Below are positions 21,991-33,779 of a stretch of 64,000 bases of DNA, in pieces. A model generated the notes under the pieces. The model saw nothing but the letters and a program-made list of their open reading frames with translations, searched no databases and was not told the DNA's origin. Positions within the stretch are counted from its first letter, which is position 1; each line of letters opens with the position of its first letter. The position numbers and the translations under genes were made by a program. Origin of the DNA: Gnetum montanum (lineage: Eukaryota > Streptophyta > Gnetopsida > Gnetales > Gnetaceae); assembly GCA_015680685.1 (NCBI GenBank), contig MNCI01004881.1, forward strand, positions 220,826-284,825. Direction: 5' to 3'.

Positions 21991-24000
21991 AATCTCTCCC
22001 TTACAACTCAGTCATGGGGGAGATGGCCACCTATGCTAATCATATGGGGTCCTCAGTTATTTTAAGTTTTTGTTTTACACGTTTTGGTTTTACAACGTTT
22101 TTGTTTTGCACATTTTTGTTTTACAAATTTCTTTAACTTTTCTACTTTTTGTTTTACAAATTTCTTTAACTTTTCCTGTTTTTGTTTTACAACATCGTTA
22201 TACTTTCTCAAATTTGTGTGTGTGTGTGTGTGTGATCCACTTTGTAAGTTTGTCCCATAATAAGCATTCTTCATGATGGTATGAACTATTTTCATATTGA
22301 TTGCTAATGTTTGGTTTTTACCTTTAAGTCACAATGTTGATACTAAGGTATGTTTCTTTTGATATGGTAGGAAATGAGACCACTTCATCCATCCATTCAC
22401 CAATTTCTATGGTTTCTCTCAATTTGGAAATGTACAATCCCCTTCTTAATAAGAACTTTAACGAATCGGTGACTGGGTATTTCTCAAACTAAGGAAGGAA
22501 TCAACGTTGGAAAAGGGTGTGACTTCAAAAGGAACTTGATGCTTTTGTGTTGGTCATTCTCTTGAGTGCTTGAATGTTTCTTCTTGAGTTTTCTTGCCAT
22601 TCTGATGTTACCCAATTATCGGAAGCTAAGACAATAAAAATAAGAAGTCTTTGCATGGTGTTGTTCTCACGCATAAAAACACAAAACGTAAAAAAAAAAA
22701 AAACCAAAAAAAAAAACCAAGTGAGAATTCAGAGCACACCCCTTAGATGAATAAACTTGGGCTACAAGCATTGGTTATGGAACCAAAAGTGTTCCCTCTA
22801 ACTAAGGCCCTTCTCACTTTCCATTCTCTCCTTTGTTTCATCAGAATAGTGGTGGCTCTTGGAGCATGCATTCTTGTTGCCCAAGTGGATGGTTTAACTG
22901 AATGCGTTGATGCAAAGTCACTGGATGTGGTTGGTTTGAGGCCGGAGTTGGAATGAGATTTGCCAAGTCACATTAATCATCAAACACGTAAGGGGCTGTA
23001 CACCACCTTGTTCTTGGGATTCCATTCCATTTCTCTTCTCTCCATCCTTCTCTCCATCGTTCACCTCATTGTCGATTGTATCATTAGTGTATATATTTTG
23101 GTTGATGCATTGTTTTCTTTTTGGTAAATTCTTGTGGTTAAGACTTTAACTCTTGTTCCAAAGGACATTCCCAAAGCCTACAGACTCTTTGAATGTGGGT
23201 TTGTTAGGGCATTAAGGGCATCAGCTTGCTTTGGGGAGGACCCATTGACATTCCTATTTGGAGCATCCGTTAACTTCTTTCCCCTAACATTTTGCAATTA
23301 ATTTTATTTTGTTCATTTCCATCTTGACATCCATTTCATCGATGCCATAGTTATCCCTTTTTCTCTACCTTTCTTACTCCTTTTCTTTCTCTTTTCTAAT
23401 GCTACCGGAGGTTCGCGATTAGTCATGGGGGTACGGGGCTTGATTTTTTCGATTTTCTCCTAGCCCCGAAATTTCTGATTTTCTTCCTAACCCTTACACC
23501 TTCGGTAGTCATCATTAATATATTTCTAGAACCATATTAGCCATACCACAACCTAGCCAATGGACCTACACCGAAGCAAGGTATCAATTACATGATGATT
23601 CATTTACTCTTGCTAATATATGATTGTGTTGTGTGTGCAGATGGTGAACATACAACAATGGATTGGATCTGAAGAAAAAACTTGGAATGGAATAGCGTTG
23701 AAGCAACTATGCGAGGAGCAAGATCGATGGTGCATTTACAGATGGACAACGAAGGCGCAATCTTGGCGTTGGTAGCAACAACACTTCTTTCTCTCTCTCT
23801 TTCTCAGTTACCAACAAAGGCTTGATGTCATTGTAATAAGGTGTTCACCCTTGTTGTCATGAACACCAGTTTTGTCAAGTCTTGTAATAATGATCCATTC
23901 ACATGTCATCCCATTAGTTCCATTCCTCTCAATAATTCCATACCTACTTGATATTATTATAAGGAACTCGAGGATGAGTTTTCATTCAGTCATGGGGGTA
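21991..24000 (+). other. F1 post-integrase module and polypurine tract
   Basis: About 2 kb lies between integrase and the 3' LTR. It opens with repeated 'TTTTTGTTTTACA' units (about 22066-22192) and a GT run at 22214-22233, and has an A-rich stretch near 22690-22720. It contains blocks conserved in R and F2 and ends in ATGGGGGTA (23992-24000), the presumed plus-strand primer. Athila elements carry an env-like ORF in this place, but I cannot find one that stays open in all three copies. Confidence 0.65.
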
Positions 24001-24979
24001 TGATGAGATGTGATATCGCATGCACCGCGATATCACGTACACGATATCACGGCCGTCACGATATCGCATCCCATGAGATATCGCGTACACAATATCGCGG
24101 TCCGCCGCCAAATCTATAAATAAGAGGCGGCACTCCCCTCATTTCTCATCCTAGGCTATAAGTAGCGAAGCTGTGGCAGTTTAGTCACTCTAAAGATAGA
24201 ATATTTTCCATGTGCCCGCAGTAGGAGTCCCCAAGTGAATGGATCTTTATTCGAGCAGCTTTGTACCTGAACACAAGTTGTGTACGGCAATAAAGATGAG
24301 CTTTGTGGATAAACCTTGTAGTGCATGGAATAGGTTTATTATTTTTTATTTCTTACCTGTCATTTATTACATGCATTAGTGCGGCATGAGTACGACTTGG
24401 TTACGAGCATTGACGAATGTGTACGGCTAACCAAGGAATCAGCTACTCATCATGATTAGGTTCTCTCACCCTTGTCTCCTAGAACACGGGATGAGTATGA
24501 CTTGATTACGAGCATCTACGGATGTGTACGGCTAGTTAAGGAATCGGCTGCTCATCATGCTTAGGCTAGTTAGGTGCCTCAGTACAACCACTTCGAGCAT
24601 GTGCATTACGTGTGGTGATCCTAGTAACGATTAGCATTTGGTAGCCATAGTTGCATAGTTTAGGGGGTTTACGGTTAGTGGGAACGGATGCTGACGCTAA
24701 TTAATTTAGACTTAGGACATTAGTTAGAGTTAGCTAGTTTCTCAACCCCTTGCTCTTAGCGTAGAAGACATAAAACCAAAAAAGACCAAAAAAATCATAT
24801 ACCTCAGACTTACTTAACCATACACCGTGACAACAACAAGTAAGTCTGGGAAGACAACAAATGATTAACCTCAAGTGTTTCATCGGGTGTTCAGGCATTT
24901 AGTCTGCGGAGTTTGACCAGATCGTGCGTGCTACGCTCGTTTCGTATGATTGAGTGTAGGGGTACATCGCCACTCATCA
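24001..24979 (+). repeat. F1 3' LTR (979 bp)
   Basis: It matches the 5' LTR from end to end apart from a net loss of about 51 bp in the palindrome array and scattered, mostly transition, differences. A TATA box sits near 24115-24123. The flanking CTTAG confirms the boundary. Confidence 0.93.
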
Positions 24980-24984
24980 CTTAG

Positions 24985-25560
24985 CTTCCTAATATTTGAA
25001 CAATGTTAAAATGGCGAAAAACCCAAGAAAAAGCATCCAAGCACCTAAGAGAATGGCTAGCACCAATGCATTGAATCCCCTTGAAGTCACAATCTTTTCA
25101 TCCTTTGAGTCTTTCCTTGGTTTAAAAAATACCTAGTCACCAATTCATTAACAAGTTTACTTAGAAAAAGGGGACTATACAATTCCAAGCCAAAGGAGAC
25201 CATAGAGTTGTATGGATGAGTGGACGACATGGACTCATTGCTTGTTTTACCAAAAGAATACCTTAATATTAGCATCATAATTCAAAGGTAAAAACCAAAC
25301 ATTAGCAATCATTATGATATAATTCAATCCACCATCATGAGCACTTATTAGATGACAAATAAAAGTAAATCAAGCAAACAAGGAAATAGTAAAAACATGA
25401 ATGATGGTGTAAAACAAAAATAAGAAAATTTGAAAGAATGTGTAAAACAAAATATGTGTAAAACAAAAATTCAAAAAGAACTAAGGGCCTAGAATGGTTA
25501 TAATAGGTAGCCATCTCCCCCACGACTGAGTTGAAAGTAGGAGATCCAAAATAGTGAGCA
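24985..25560 (-). other. Element R post-integrase module, part 2
   Basis: This continues R beyond the F1 insertion. It contains the same T-rich TTTTGTTTTACAC repeats (reverse strand, about 25385-25475) and a GGGGGAGATGGC block (reverse, near 25510-25525) that directly follows pol in F1 and F2. Confidence 0.65.
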
Positions 25561-27050
25561 TGGCTATCCATCAATAGAGGTAGCATGTGTACTAGCTATC
25601 CTAAGCTCATGGAAAGGTTTGGTTTGTTGTACTTTGACCAACAGTTTCTTGTCTGGGCTCTCAGGTTTATATATTGTCATGGCCCCTGACGAAAAATTTG
25701 CATAAATAATATAAGGTCCTTCCCACAGTGTTTGAAATTTAGTACATTGTGGCACATGTGTGGGATTCCAGTAGAGAACCTTATCTCTTGGTTGATATTT
25801 AGCTTTCCTATTCCTTAGGTCATGACGTTGTTTATTGAAGGCCTTGTGCAATTCGTTAGATAACAGGGCAGCTAATCAATTTTCATCTAGCAAGTTAAGG
25901 GTTCCTAATTGTTGTTTCTATACTAGATCAAGGTCAAGGTTCAGGTCACATGCCATGGATAGTGTACAAATCTCAGTTTCAATAGGAAGTGTTGGTAATT
26001 TACTGTACACTAACTCATAGGGAGAGTAGCTTGTAAGAAGTTTCCATGTGGAGTGGTATGCCCAAAGAGCATCATTCAGATTAGTGCTCCAGTCTCACCT
26101 AAACTTGCTAATGGTTCTTGTCAATATCTTCATAATCTTCCTATTGGTGACTTTTTCTTGACCGTTCGCTTGGGGGTGGTATGGTGTAGTCAATTTATGC
26201 TCAACCCCTAAGTGTTGCATTAATTTTCGAAACGTTGCACCTGTGAAGTGTGTACCATTGTCTAAAATAAGTGCATGCGGCACACCAAACCTATTTATGA
26301 TTTGTTGTTGAAAAAATCATGTAGTTATAGATAATTTACAATCTTTAATAATAGTTGCTTCGGCCCATTGGACATTGGTGTAATCAACCCCATAAAATTA
26401 ATTCCCCAAATGTTGAAGGGTTATAATGGTTGAATCCATTGTTACGAACGCTCCATTCTAGCAGTCATTCCCCCATCACATTGATAGTGCTCACAGGATT
26501 GGACAAAAAGATGGGCATCCCAAAATAATGTAGGCCAATAATATCCTGCAAGCAAGATCTTGATGGTCGTTTGTCTCCCAGCGTAATGACCCCCACAAAG
26601 ACCTTTATGAGCATCTTGGAGAACTCGCAACTGATCTATATCAGGAACACACCATCGAACCAAGCCATCGAGACACACTTTGTAAAGTCACCCATTGATC
26701 TCCATAAAGTACTTGGCTTGGTGAAGAAATTATTGTTTCTTCTTAAGGTTTAACTCTTGTGGTGTTTGTTGGGTGAGGAGATAGGTAAGAATGCTACTGC
26801 ACTAGTTTGTCTCTATGGGTGATTGATTATTCGCTACACTAGCAAAGAGGAATTCATCAAGGAAATAATCAAAAATTGGATACTCTTCCTCTTTGTTGTC
26901 CCATTGCAACTGAGATAAATGATCAGCAACTACATTCTCGGTGCCTTTATGATCGATCATCGTAAGATCAAACTCTTGTAAGATTACAAGCCATCATATG
27001 GTACAAGGGCTTACCATTAGCTTGTTCATGAGGAACCAGATTGCACTATG
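25560..27050 (-). pseudogene. Element R integrase and RNase H end
   Basis: Minus-strand blocks are: the C-terminal 'RDKVLYWNPTHVPQCTKF' (about 25750), the core 'ALILDNGTHFTGATFRKLMQ' (26283 downward), which keeps the second catalytic Asp, the zinc-binding 'CEHYQCDGG' (about 26470), and the end of RNase H, with 'GTENVVADHLSQL', near 26920. In the third catalytic block the Glu position reads Lys (GQEKVTN). Stops are frequent. The fragment ends near 27050, where F2 is inserted in the RNase H coding sequence. Confidence 0.8.
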
Positions 27051-27055
27051 ATATG

Positions 27056-27777
27056 TATGTTACGCGAGATAGTTTACGCGATATTGCAACGTGCCGCCAA
27101 ATCTATAAATAAGAGGCGACTATCCCTTATTTCACATTTAGATCTAGACCGTAGCCAAACTCTTACCATTTTTCCATTCCAAAGTTAGAATAATTTCCAT
27201 GTGCCCACATCTTTATTCGAGCAAATATTGTACCTGAGCACACGTTTGTGTACGGAAATAAAGACGAAATTTTGGATAAACCTTGCAGTGCATGGACTAA
27301 GCTAACTAGGAATTTAATTATTATGAAATGTTTAATTGCTTTCTTAAAAGCTTAATCTCATAGTTAAGTGCATTCAGTACGACCACTTTGAGCACGTGTG
27401 TTACGCTTGGTAATCCCAGTAATGAATAGCATTTGGTAATCCCATAAGGTTGCATTGGTTTAGGATGTGAACGGCAAGTGGGATAGATACTGATGCTAGG
27501 AATTAGAACTTAGTTAGTTAAAGTTAGTTATTTAGACTCTTTACCCTTTCCCTCATTAGCATAGGCAATAAAAGATAAAAGACATAAAAATCACATACCT
27601 CAAACTTACTTAACCATACAACCGTGAAAAATATAAGTAAGTCTGGGAAGACAATGAATGATTAACCTTAAGTGTTCCATAAGGCGTGTAGGCACTTAGT
27701 CTGCGAAGTTCGACCGGATTGCGCGTGTAATGCTCGTATTCGTATAGTTGAGTGTAGAGGTACCTCGCCACTCATCA
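27056..27777 (+). repeat. F2 5' LTR
   Basis: It shares 'CGCCAAATCTATAAATAAG' (TATA) and 'CCATGTGCC...TTTATT' blocks with its 3' copy and with F1. It ends CACTCATCA directly before the primer site. The start is truncated or rearranged compared with the 3' LTR. Confidence 0.8.
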
Positions 27778-27778
27778 T

Positions 27779-27796
27779 TGGCACCATTGCTGGGAA
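27779..27796 (+). other. F2 primer binding site, tRNA-Asp, degraded
   Basis: TGGCACCATTGCTGGGAA lies in the same place and register as the F1 site and is related to it with several transitions. Confidence 0.75.
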
Positions 27797-28019
27797 CTAA
27801 GTTTTTTGTATGCTAAGTAGAACATAGGAAATCATCCACATCATTGGGAAGCTTAAACGAACCCTTAGGGTTAATTAGAAGGAAATTTAAACAACAGTCA
27901 ATAGCACACCAACAAGATAACAATGTCTTCTTCTTCTCATAAAAGCACTTCACCACCTAGGAATCACACAAGAGACAGTCGACCTTCTAACACACGTATC
28001 CCAGAAGTGCCAGTTCCTC

Positions 28020-30080
28020 AATAGTATCAGGTGGTATATACTCATCACGATGAGTATATACTTGATTTTACTTGTATCCTCCATCAAGATGAATAACTAC
28101 GCTGGAGAGACTTGCAAGGTAACATAGTGTTACCCCCAGATCGAGCAGTCCCTAACATGCTCCTTCGTGCTCTTGCACAGATAGGCATGACGGAACTATA
28201 CACTAAATACGTTGCATGTGATTATGACATAAGGTATTACCATCCCACAATGGCGCAATGTCTAAGGGACTGGTGGTAGGAGATTTATCACACATCGTTG
28301 AAGGGCAAAGGACCCTGCAACGCTTCACCTGTCATAAGAGAAATTAAGGGTGGTGAACCTATCTCAATAGGTTCTCCACAAAATGATGTTCCCCCTCCTA
28401 ATGACAGTGAGGAGGTGGTGTATTAGAACCTTTACTCCACGATACACAACCCTAGTTCTGATGCCCACAAACACAAAGTGTTCAATGAGGGAACATAAAC
28501 AAATGATAAGGATGGGCATTCTGATCATCATCACGATCGAGGCCGTAGCCACTAACAAGAAGGCAGGAAACATCATCATGGCGATGGTTCTCCTTCCTCT
28601 TCCCCTTCATCGCATCACTCCCCCTCTCCTTCCACATCAAGATGCAGTCATAAAGAGCCCAACCATGAGGATAAGGGTAAATAAGATGAGAGACCTCGAC
28701 AAGAGAGTCAAGAGAGAGGACGAGGGCACTCTAGGGAATCTAGGCATAGAAGAAGGGAAGGTAGGGAACCACATAGGCATTACAGATGCCATGAAAGAAA
28801 TGACAATGATGAACCCCTACTTGCCACTCGAAGCATGTTAGACATCACGGAGGCCGTTAGAATATCTACAAGGCACCAAGAAGATAGCCGGATCAAGAGA
28901 CTAAACATGAATAATATCCCATGATTTGAGGGGGGGATACAATGCTGATCTGTAGAACCACTTATAGGCATTTCATGATGCCTATGCCTTGTAAAATATC
29001 GAAAACGAGTGGCAAAAATTAAAGTTATTTCCTAGGACACTCGTGAAGGAAGCAAAAAGCTGGTACTGGTCCTTAGAACTGGAAACCATTAGGAGGTGGA
29101 GTACGATGTTAGAACTATTCAAAAATAAATACCAAACGTACTTCAAAGTGTCCAACTTGCGTAAGCAGATCCAAGGATGGAAGAAGGGTAATCACGAACC
29201 CTTGGATGCTACCATGGGTCGATATTATGCATTTCTACATCGTTGCCCAAGCCATGGTTATGCACAACGGGATCAACTTCGCCACCTCGTAGATGGGCTA
29301 AGACATGAAACCAGGAGAACCCTTGAGACATATGCCCAAGGGAGATTATATTAGCTTAGGTCCCATGAAGTTCATAGATTGTTGGAGCAAGTAGCTAAGG
29401 AAGAAGAGGAGCTACAGAAAAGAGAAAGTATGGAAGAGTATAACCGTGATCCTTCCTTTCAAAAGAGGGGAGTAAGATTCTGTGAGGAAGAGGATGAGTC
29501 ACCACTTGAAGAGTTGGTGAATAGAAAAACCTTGCTGCTTTAAAAGCTAATAAACAAAGTGTCGGCTAAGGTAGATCAAATGTGGGACTCCTTAGACAGT
29601 AGGTTTGAAACCATTTTTAAAATTGTAGAGGAGTCTAAGGAGCGAAGTAGTGACCATGATAAGAAAAAGAGGAGAGACTCAAACCATGCATGTAACAAGG
29701 ATAAGGGAAAAATAACTATCGTCGATGAGTTTGTGGATTCTGATATAGACAATGATGATGGATGTGAGATCTGCCAATATGACCATCCTAAGGGATGTTG
29801 CCTAATAATCTCACATCTACAAGAGTCCGGAATATATGCACTCAATCCAAGACTTAACAAACGACAAGCACCCCGTTGGTTACCTTATCCCCAAGCTAAC
29901 CCAAGGCAGTTCCACCAACCATTAACATATTATCCAAGTGGAACTTCACCACAACCTATCAAGAAACACTAGCAGTGGAAATACCCACAGTCATGGGGGA
30001 TGCCACCGCCTAGACAACAATACCCTTACCGGCAACCAGACCCATATGGCTATTACGTGCAGTAGCTAGTTTCTCCAACT
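28020..30080 (+). pseudogene. F2 gag remnant
   Basis: The region is collinear with F1 gag. It shows 'SWYWSLELETIRRWSTMLEL', 'FLHRCPSHGYAQRDQLRHL' and 'YDHPKGCCLIISHLQESGIY'. Stops and frameshifts occur throughout, including in the first block near 28090 and in the capsid near 28921. Confidence 0.8.
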
Positions 30081-30086
30081 GACTCT

Positions 30087-31092
30087 ATGGGTTATGCAAC
30101 CCCACAACATCACTACCAAGTTCGACAGTATTTTAGGACTCCCTCTCTTGGAAGAGACAATCCACATGCATCCCATCCTCCGAATCCATCCGCATCTCTT
30201 ACGTCGATAATTCCACTACCACCTGCTCCAACGATGCAAGGGGAACTCCCCCCTCAACCACAACAACATAATGCTACAAGAGTTGTAAACCTTCAACTGG
30301 ATGCTAGTTCTAACAACCACATGAAAAGAAGATCTTTCTTTAGAACCAAAAGCCCAAACAAGCTCTCACAACCACAAGAAGTTGAGACTGTACATGATCC
30401 TCCAAAAAATAAGGCTTTGGAGCTCCCTTCAAACCAACAACAGAGCTTAACACACACGGTTATGTTAACACATACCGTTATCGACTGGATCAAGGTGGGC
30501 CACCTTCCCAGAAAACTCTCTGATCTTGGAAGTCCCTTAATCTACCTCCAAGTCGCTGGGAATGAACCACGTAAGGCTCTTCTTAACTCAGGTTTCAAAG
30601 TCAACTTAATATCACAAGGAATGTATAAAGCCTGGAACCTGCCCCCACTCAGGAAGAGCAATATTTAATTAGCACTGGCTAACCAGTCCATCACTCCCCT
30701 TGGGACAAGTTGAGGACATTGTTACCACTATGTGTGGTTGGTCATACCAGTTGATTTCCTAGTGATCCAAGTAAACAATGACAAAGGGGACTTTCCAATT
30801 ATAATGGGCAGGGCATGGATCAGTACAATAAACACATGCCTAGGAATCTATGATCTTTCCTTGGAAATATCTAAGGAAAAAATTTATGGAAAGATCAAGA
30901 GGAAGAAAGTTCCATGCATCACATATAGTGATATAGAGGGTGATGACATGGAGGAATGCTCAGCATCTCCTGCATGCAACTGGTGCGCCCAAGAAACTCA
31001 GATACAAAGGTGCCTGTATGTAGCAACCACACAACAAGAGAACACCCAGTGGTTGACAACTAATCAAGAGAGCAACCCATCAATATGCATGG
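30087..31092 (+). pseudogene. F2 protease remnant up to the deletion
   Basis: It carries 'NEPRKALLNSGFKVNLIS', with Asn at the catalytic Asp position as in F1, and 'GDFPIIMGRAWISTINTCLG'. The frame is interrupted near 30666. About 300 bases past the protease the sequence jumps to the post-integrase module. Confidence 0.78.
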
Positions 31093-31099
31093 AACCAAA

Positions 31100-32995
31100 T
31101 GGGGGAGATGGCCATCTATGCTGATCATTTGAGGCCCTCAGTTCTTTTAAGTTTTTGTTTTACACATTTTTGTTTTACAAATTTCTTTAACTTTTCTTGT
31201 TTTTGTTTTACAACATCGTTTGTACTTTTTCTTTTATTTGTGTGTGTATGTGTGTGTCTTATCCATTTTGTTAAGTTTTTCACACAATAAGTGCTCCATG
31301 GATGGTAGTATGAACTGTACTCTATTGATTGCTAATGTTTGGTTTTTACCTTCAAGTTATGATGTTGATACTAAGATATGGTTCTTTTGATATAGCGGGC
31401 AATGAGTCCACATCATCCATACATCCATAAATCTCTATGGTCTCTCTTGGCTTGGAACTGTATAATCCCTTTCTTCAAAATAATAGGAATTATCAATGAA
31501 TCGATGACTGGGCATTTCTCAAACTAAAGAAGGACTCAAGGATTGAAAAGGGTGTGACTTCAAGGGGATTTGATGCATTTGTGTTGGTCGTTCTCTTGAG
31601 TGCTTGGATTTTTTCTTCTTGAGTTTTCTTACCATTCTGACATTGCCACCTTATTGGGAAGTTGAGAAAATAAAAATAACAAAGTCTTTGCATGGTATGG
31701 TTCTCACGTATAAATATTAAAAAAAAGTGGGAATTCAAAGCACACCCCTTAGACAAAATAATCATTTAGGCTACAAGCACTGGTTATGGAACTAAAATAA
31801 AATGTTCCCTCTAACTAAAGCCCTTCCTCATTTCCTATCTCCTCTTTCGCTTCGTCGGAATGTTGGTGACTCTTTGGTGGAAGCATTCTTATTACTTCAA
31901 GTGGATGGTTTAGCTGAATGCATTAATGCGAAGTCACTAGATGTGGTTTGTTGAGGCCAGACTTGGAATGAGATCTACTAAGTCACATTAATCATTAAAT
32001 ACACAAGGGGTTGTACACCACCTTGTTCTTGAGATTCCATTCCATCCTCTTATTTTCATCATTCTTTCTCCATTGTTCACCTCATTTCTGGTTGTATCAT
32101 TAGTGTATATTTTGGTTGACTCATTGTTTTCTTTTTGGTAAATTCTTGTGGTTAAGAATTTAATTTTTTTTTCAAGTGACATTTCCAGAGCCTATGGACT
32201 CTTTAAATGTGGGAATGTCAGGGCATTTAGGGCATGAGCCTACTTTGGGGAGGACCCACTGGCATTCCTCTTTGGTACATTAGTTAATTTTTTTCCCTTA
32301 AACATTTTTGCAATCAACTTTATTTGTTCATTTCCATCTTGACATCCATTTCATCGACATTATAGTTGTCTCTTTTTCTCCATCTTTCTTATTCCTTTTC
32401 TTTCTCCACTCTATTGCTACTAGAGGTTTGCTCTTAATCATGGGGGTCTTGACCTAATTTTTTCGATTTTCTACTAACCCCTACACCTTCAGGAGTCACC
32501 GATATTATGTCTCCAAAATCCGTAATCAGCCATACCACAACTCAACCAATGGACCTTTTCACCGAAGCAAGGTATCAACTACATTGTGATTCATTTATCC
32601 TTGCTAATATAAGACTGTGTTGTGTGTGCAGATGACAATCATACAACAACGGATGGGATTTGGAGGGAACACTTGGAATGGATCGATGCTGAAGTAGTTA
32701 TGCAAGGAACAAGATTGATGGCACGCTTACGAATGGACAACGAAAGATGCAATCTTGTCGTTGGAAACAACAGACTTCTTCTCTCTTCTCTCTCAGCTAC
32801 CAAATAAGGCCTAATTTCAAATGTATAAATTGTTCACTCTTGTTGTCATGAACATCAGTTTTGTCATGTTCTGTAATGATGATCTGTTCACATGTCATCC
32901 CATTCACCATTAGTTCCATTCAAGTCAATAATCCCATACCTTCCCAATATTTTGTAAGGAACTTGAGGATGAGTTTTTATTCAGTCATGGGGGTA
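31100..32995 (+). other. F2 post-integrase module
   Basis: It starts with GGGGGAGATGGCCATCTATG, matching F1 at about 22015, followed by the TTTTTGTTTTACA repeats. It runs collinear with F1 to the ATGGGGGTA tract at 32987-32995. A short open frame at 32622-32807 is partly shared with F1 and R but is not intact in them. Confidence 0.7.
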
Positions 32996-33779
32996 TGATG
33001 GGACACAATATCATATACACAATATCGTGTCTTCCCCTGCGATATGACGTATGCGATATCGCAACGCATCGCCAAATCTATAAATAAGAGGTGGCTCTCC
33101 CTTGTTTTGCATCTAGATCTAGACTATAGCCAAACTCTTTCCATTTTTCCATTTCAGAGTTAGAATAATTTCCATGTGCCTGTAGTAGGAGTCCCAAAGT
33201 GAACAGATCTTTATTTGAGAAAATATTATACCTGAGCATACGTTTGTGTACGGAAATAAAGATGAACTTTTGGATAAACCTTGTAGTGCATGGACTAAGC
33301 TAAATAGGACTTTAATTATTATGAAATGTTTAATTACTTTCTTAAAGGCTTAATATCTCTCAACCCTCAGTGCATTCAATACGACCACTTCGACCACATG
33401 CGTTACGTTTGGTAATCCTAGTAACAAATAGCGTTTGGTAATCCCAAAAGGTTGCATTGGTTCAGGGTGTGAACGACAAGTGGAACGGATACTGATGGTA
33501 GGCATTAGAACTTAGTTAGTTAAAGTTAGTTATTTAGTCTCTTTACCCTTTCCCTCATTAGCATAGGCGATAGAATATAAAAGACATAAAAATCACATAC
33601 CTTAGACTTACTTAACCATACAACCATGAAAAATACAAGTAAGTTTGGGAAGAAAACGAATGATTAACCTTAAGTATTCCATAAGGCGTGTAGGTAGTTA
33701 GTCTGCAGAGTTCGACTGGATCGCATGTGTAATGCTCGTATTCTTATGGTTGAGTGTAGGGGTGCCTCACCACTCATCA
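32996..33779 (+). repeat. F2 3' LTR (784 bp)
   Basis: It starts TGATGGGACAC after the polypurine tract and ends CACTCATCA. The U3 holds decayed relatives of the GATATCGC palindromes of F1, then a TATA box and the shared R/U5 core. Confidence 0.88.

Larger units (their letters stand above)
14690..24979 (+). mobile_element. Element F1: full-length Athila/Tat-related Ty3/gypsy retrotransposon
   Basis: F1 is 10290 bp with LTRs at 14690-15719 and 24001-24979, a tRNA-Asp primer site at 15721-15738, gag, protease, RT, RNase H and integrase in that order, a 2 kb module after pol, and a purine-run tract at 23992-24000. A perfect 5-bp duplication CTTAG flanks it. It interrupts the 3' module of R. Stops and frameshifts occur in every coding domain, the RT active-site segment is deleted and two catalytic Asp codons are changed to Asn, so it is not autonomous now. 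LTR divergence by eye is lower than for R, as nesting predicts. Confidence 0.95.
27056..33779 (+). mobile_element. Element F2: pol-deleted Athila/Tat-related retrotransposon
   Basis: F2 has LTRs at about 27056-27777 and 32996-33779, a degraded tRNA-Asp primer site (27779-27796), gag, protease and the 3' module, but RT, RNase H and integrase are missing. The junction is near 31092-31102, and about 3 kb is absent relative to F1 (roughly 19000-22010). It sits inside the RNase H sequence of R. Flanks share ATATGTAT (27051-27058 and 33780-33787), which must contain the target duplication; the exact 5' LTR start is unclear because that LTR lacks about 35-60 bases of U3 present in the 3' copy. Confidence 0.87.

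Noticed and set aside
22062-22295. Lys-rich minus-strand open frame in F1
   Set aside because: It is the complement of the T-rich TTTTTGTTTTACA repeats and the GT run, not a coding region.
23615-23790. TGTGTGCAG-ATG in the 3' modules as a splice acceptor for an env-type ORF
   Set aside because: The reading after the ATG is interrupted in F1 and F2, and an alternative frame across the site looks equally conserved. Undecided, so not called.
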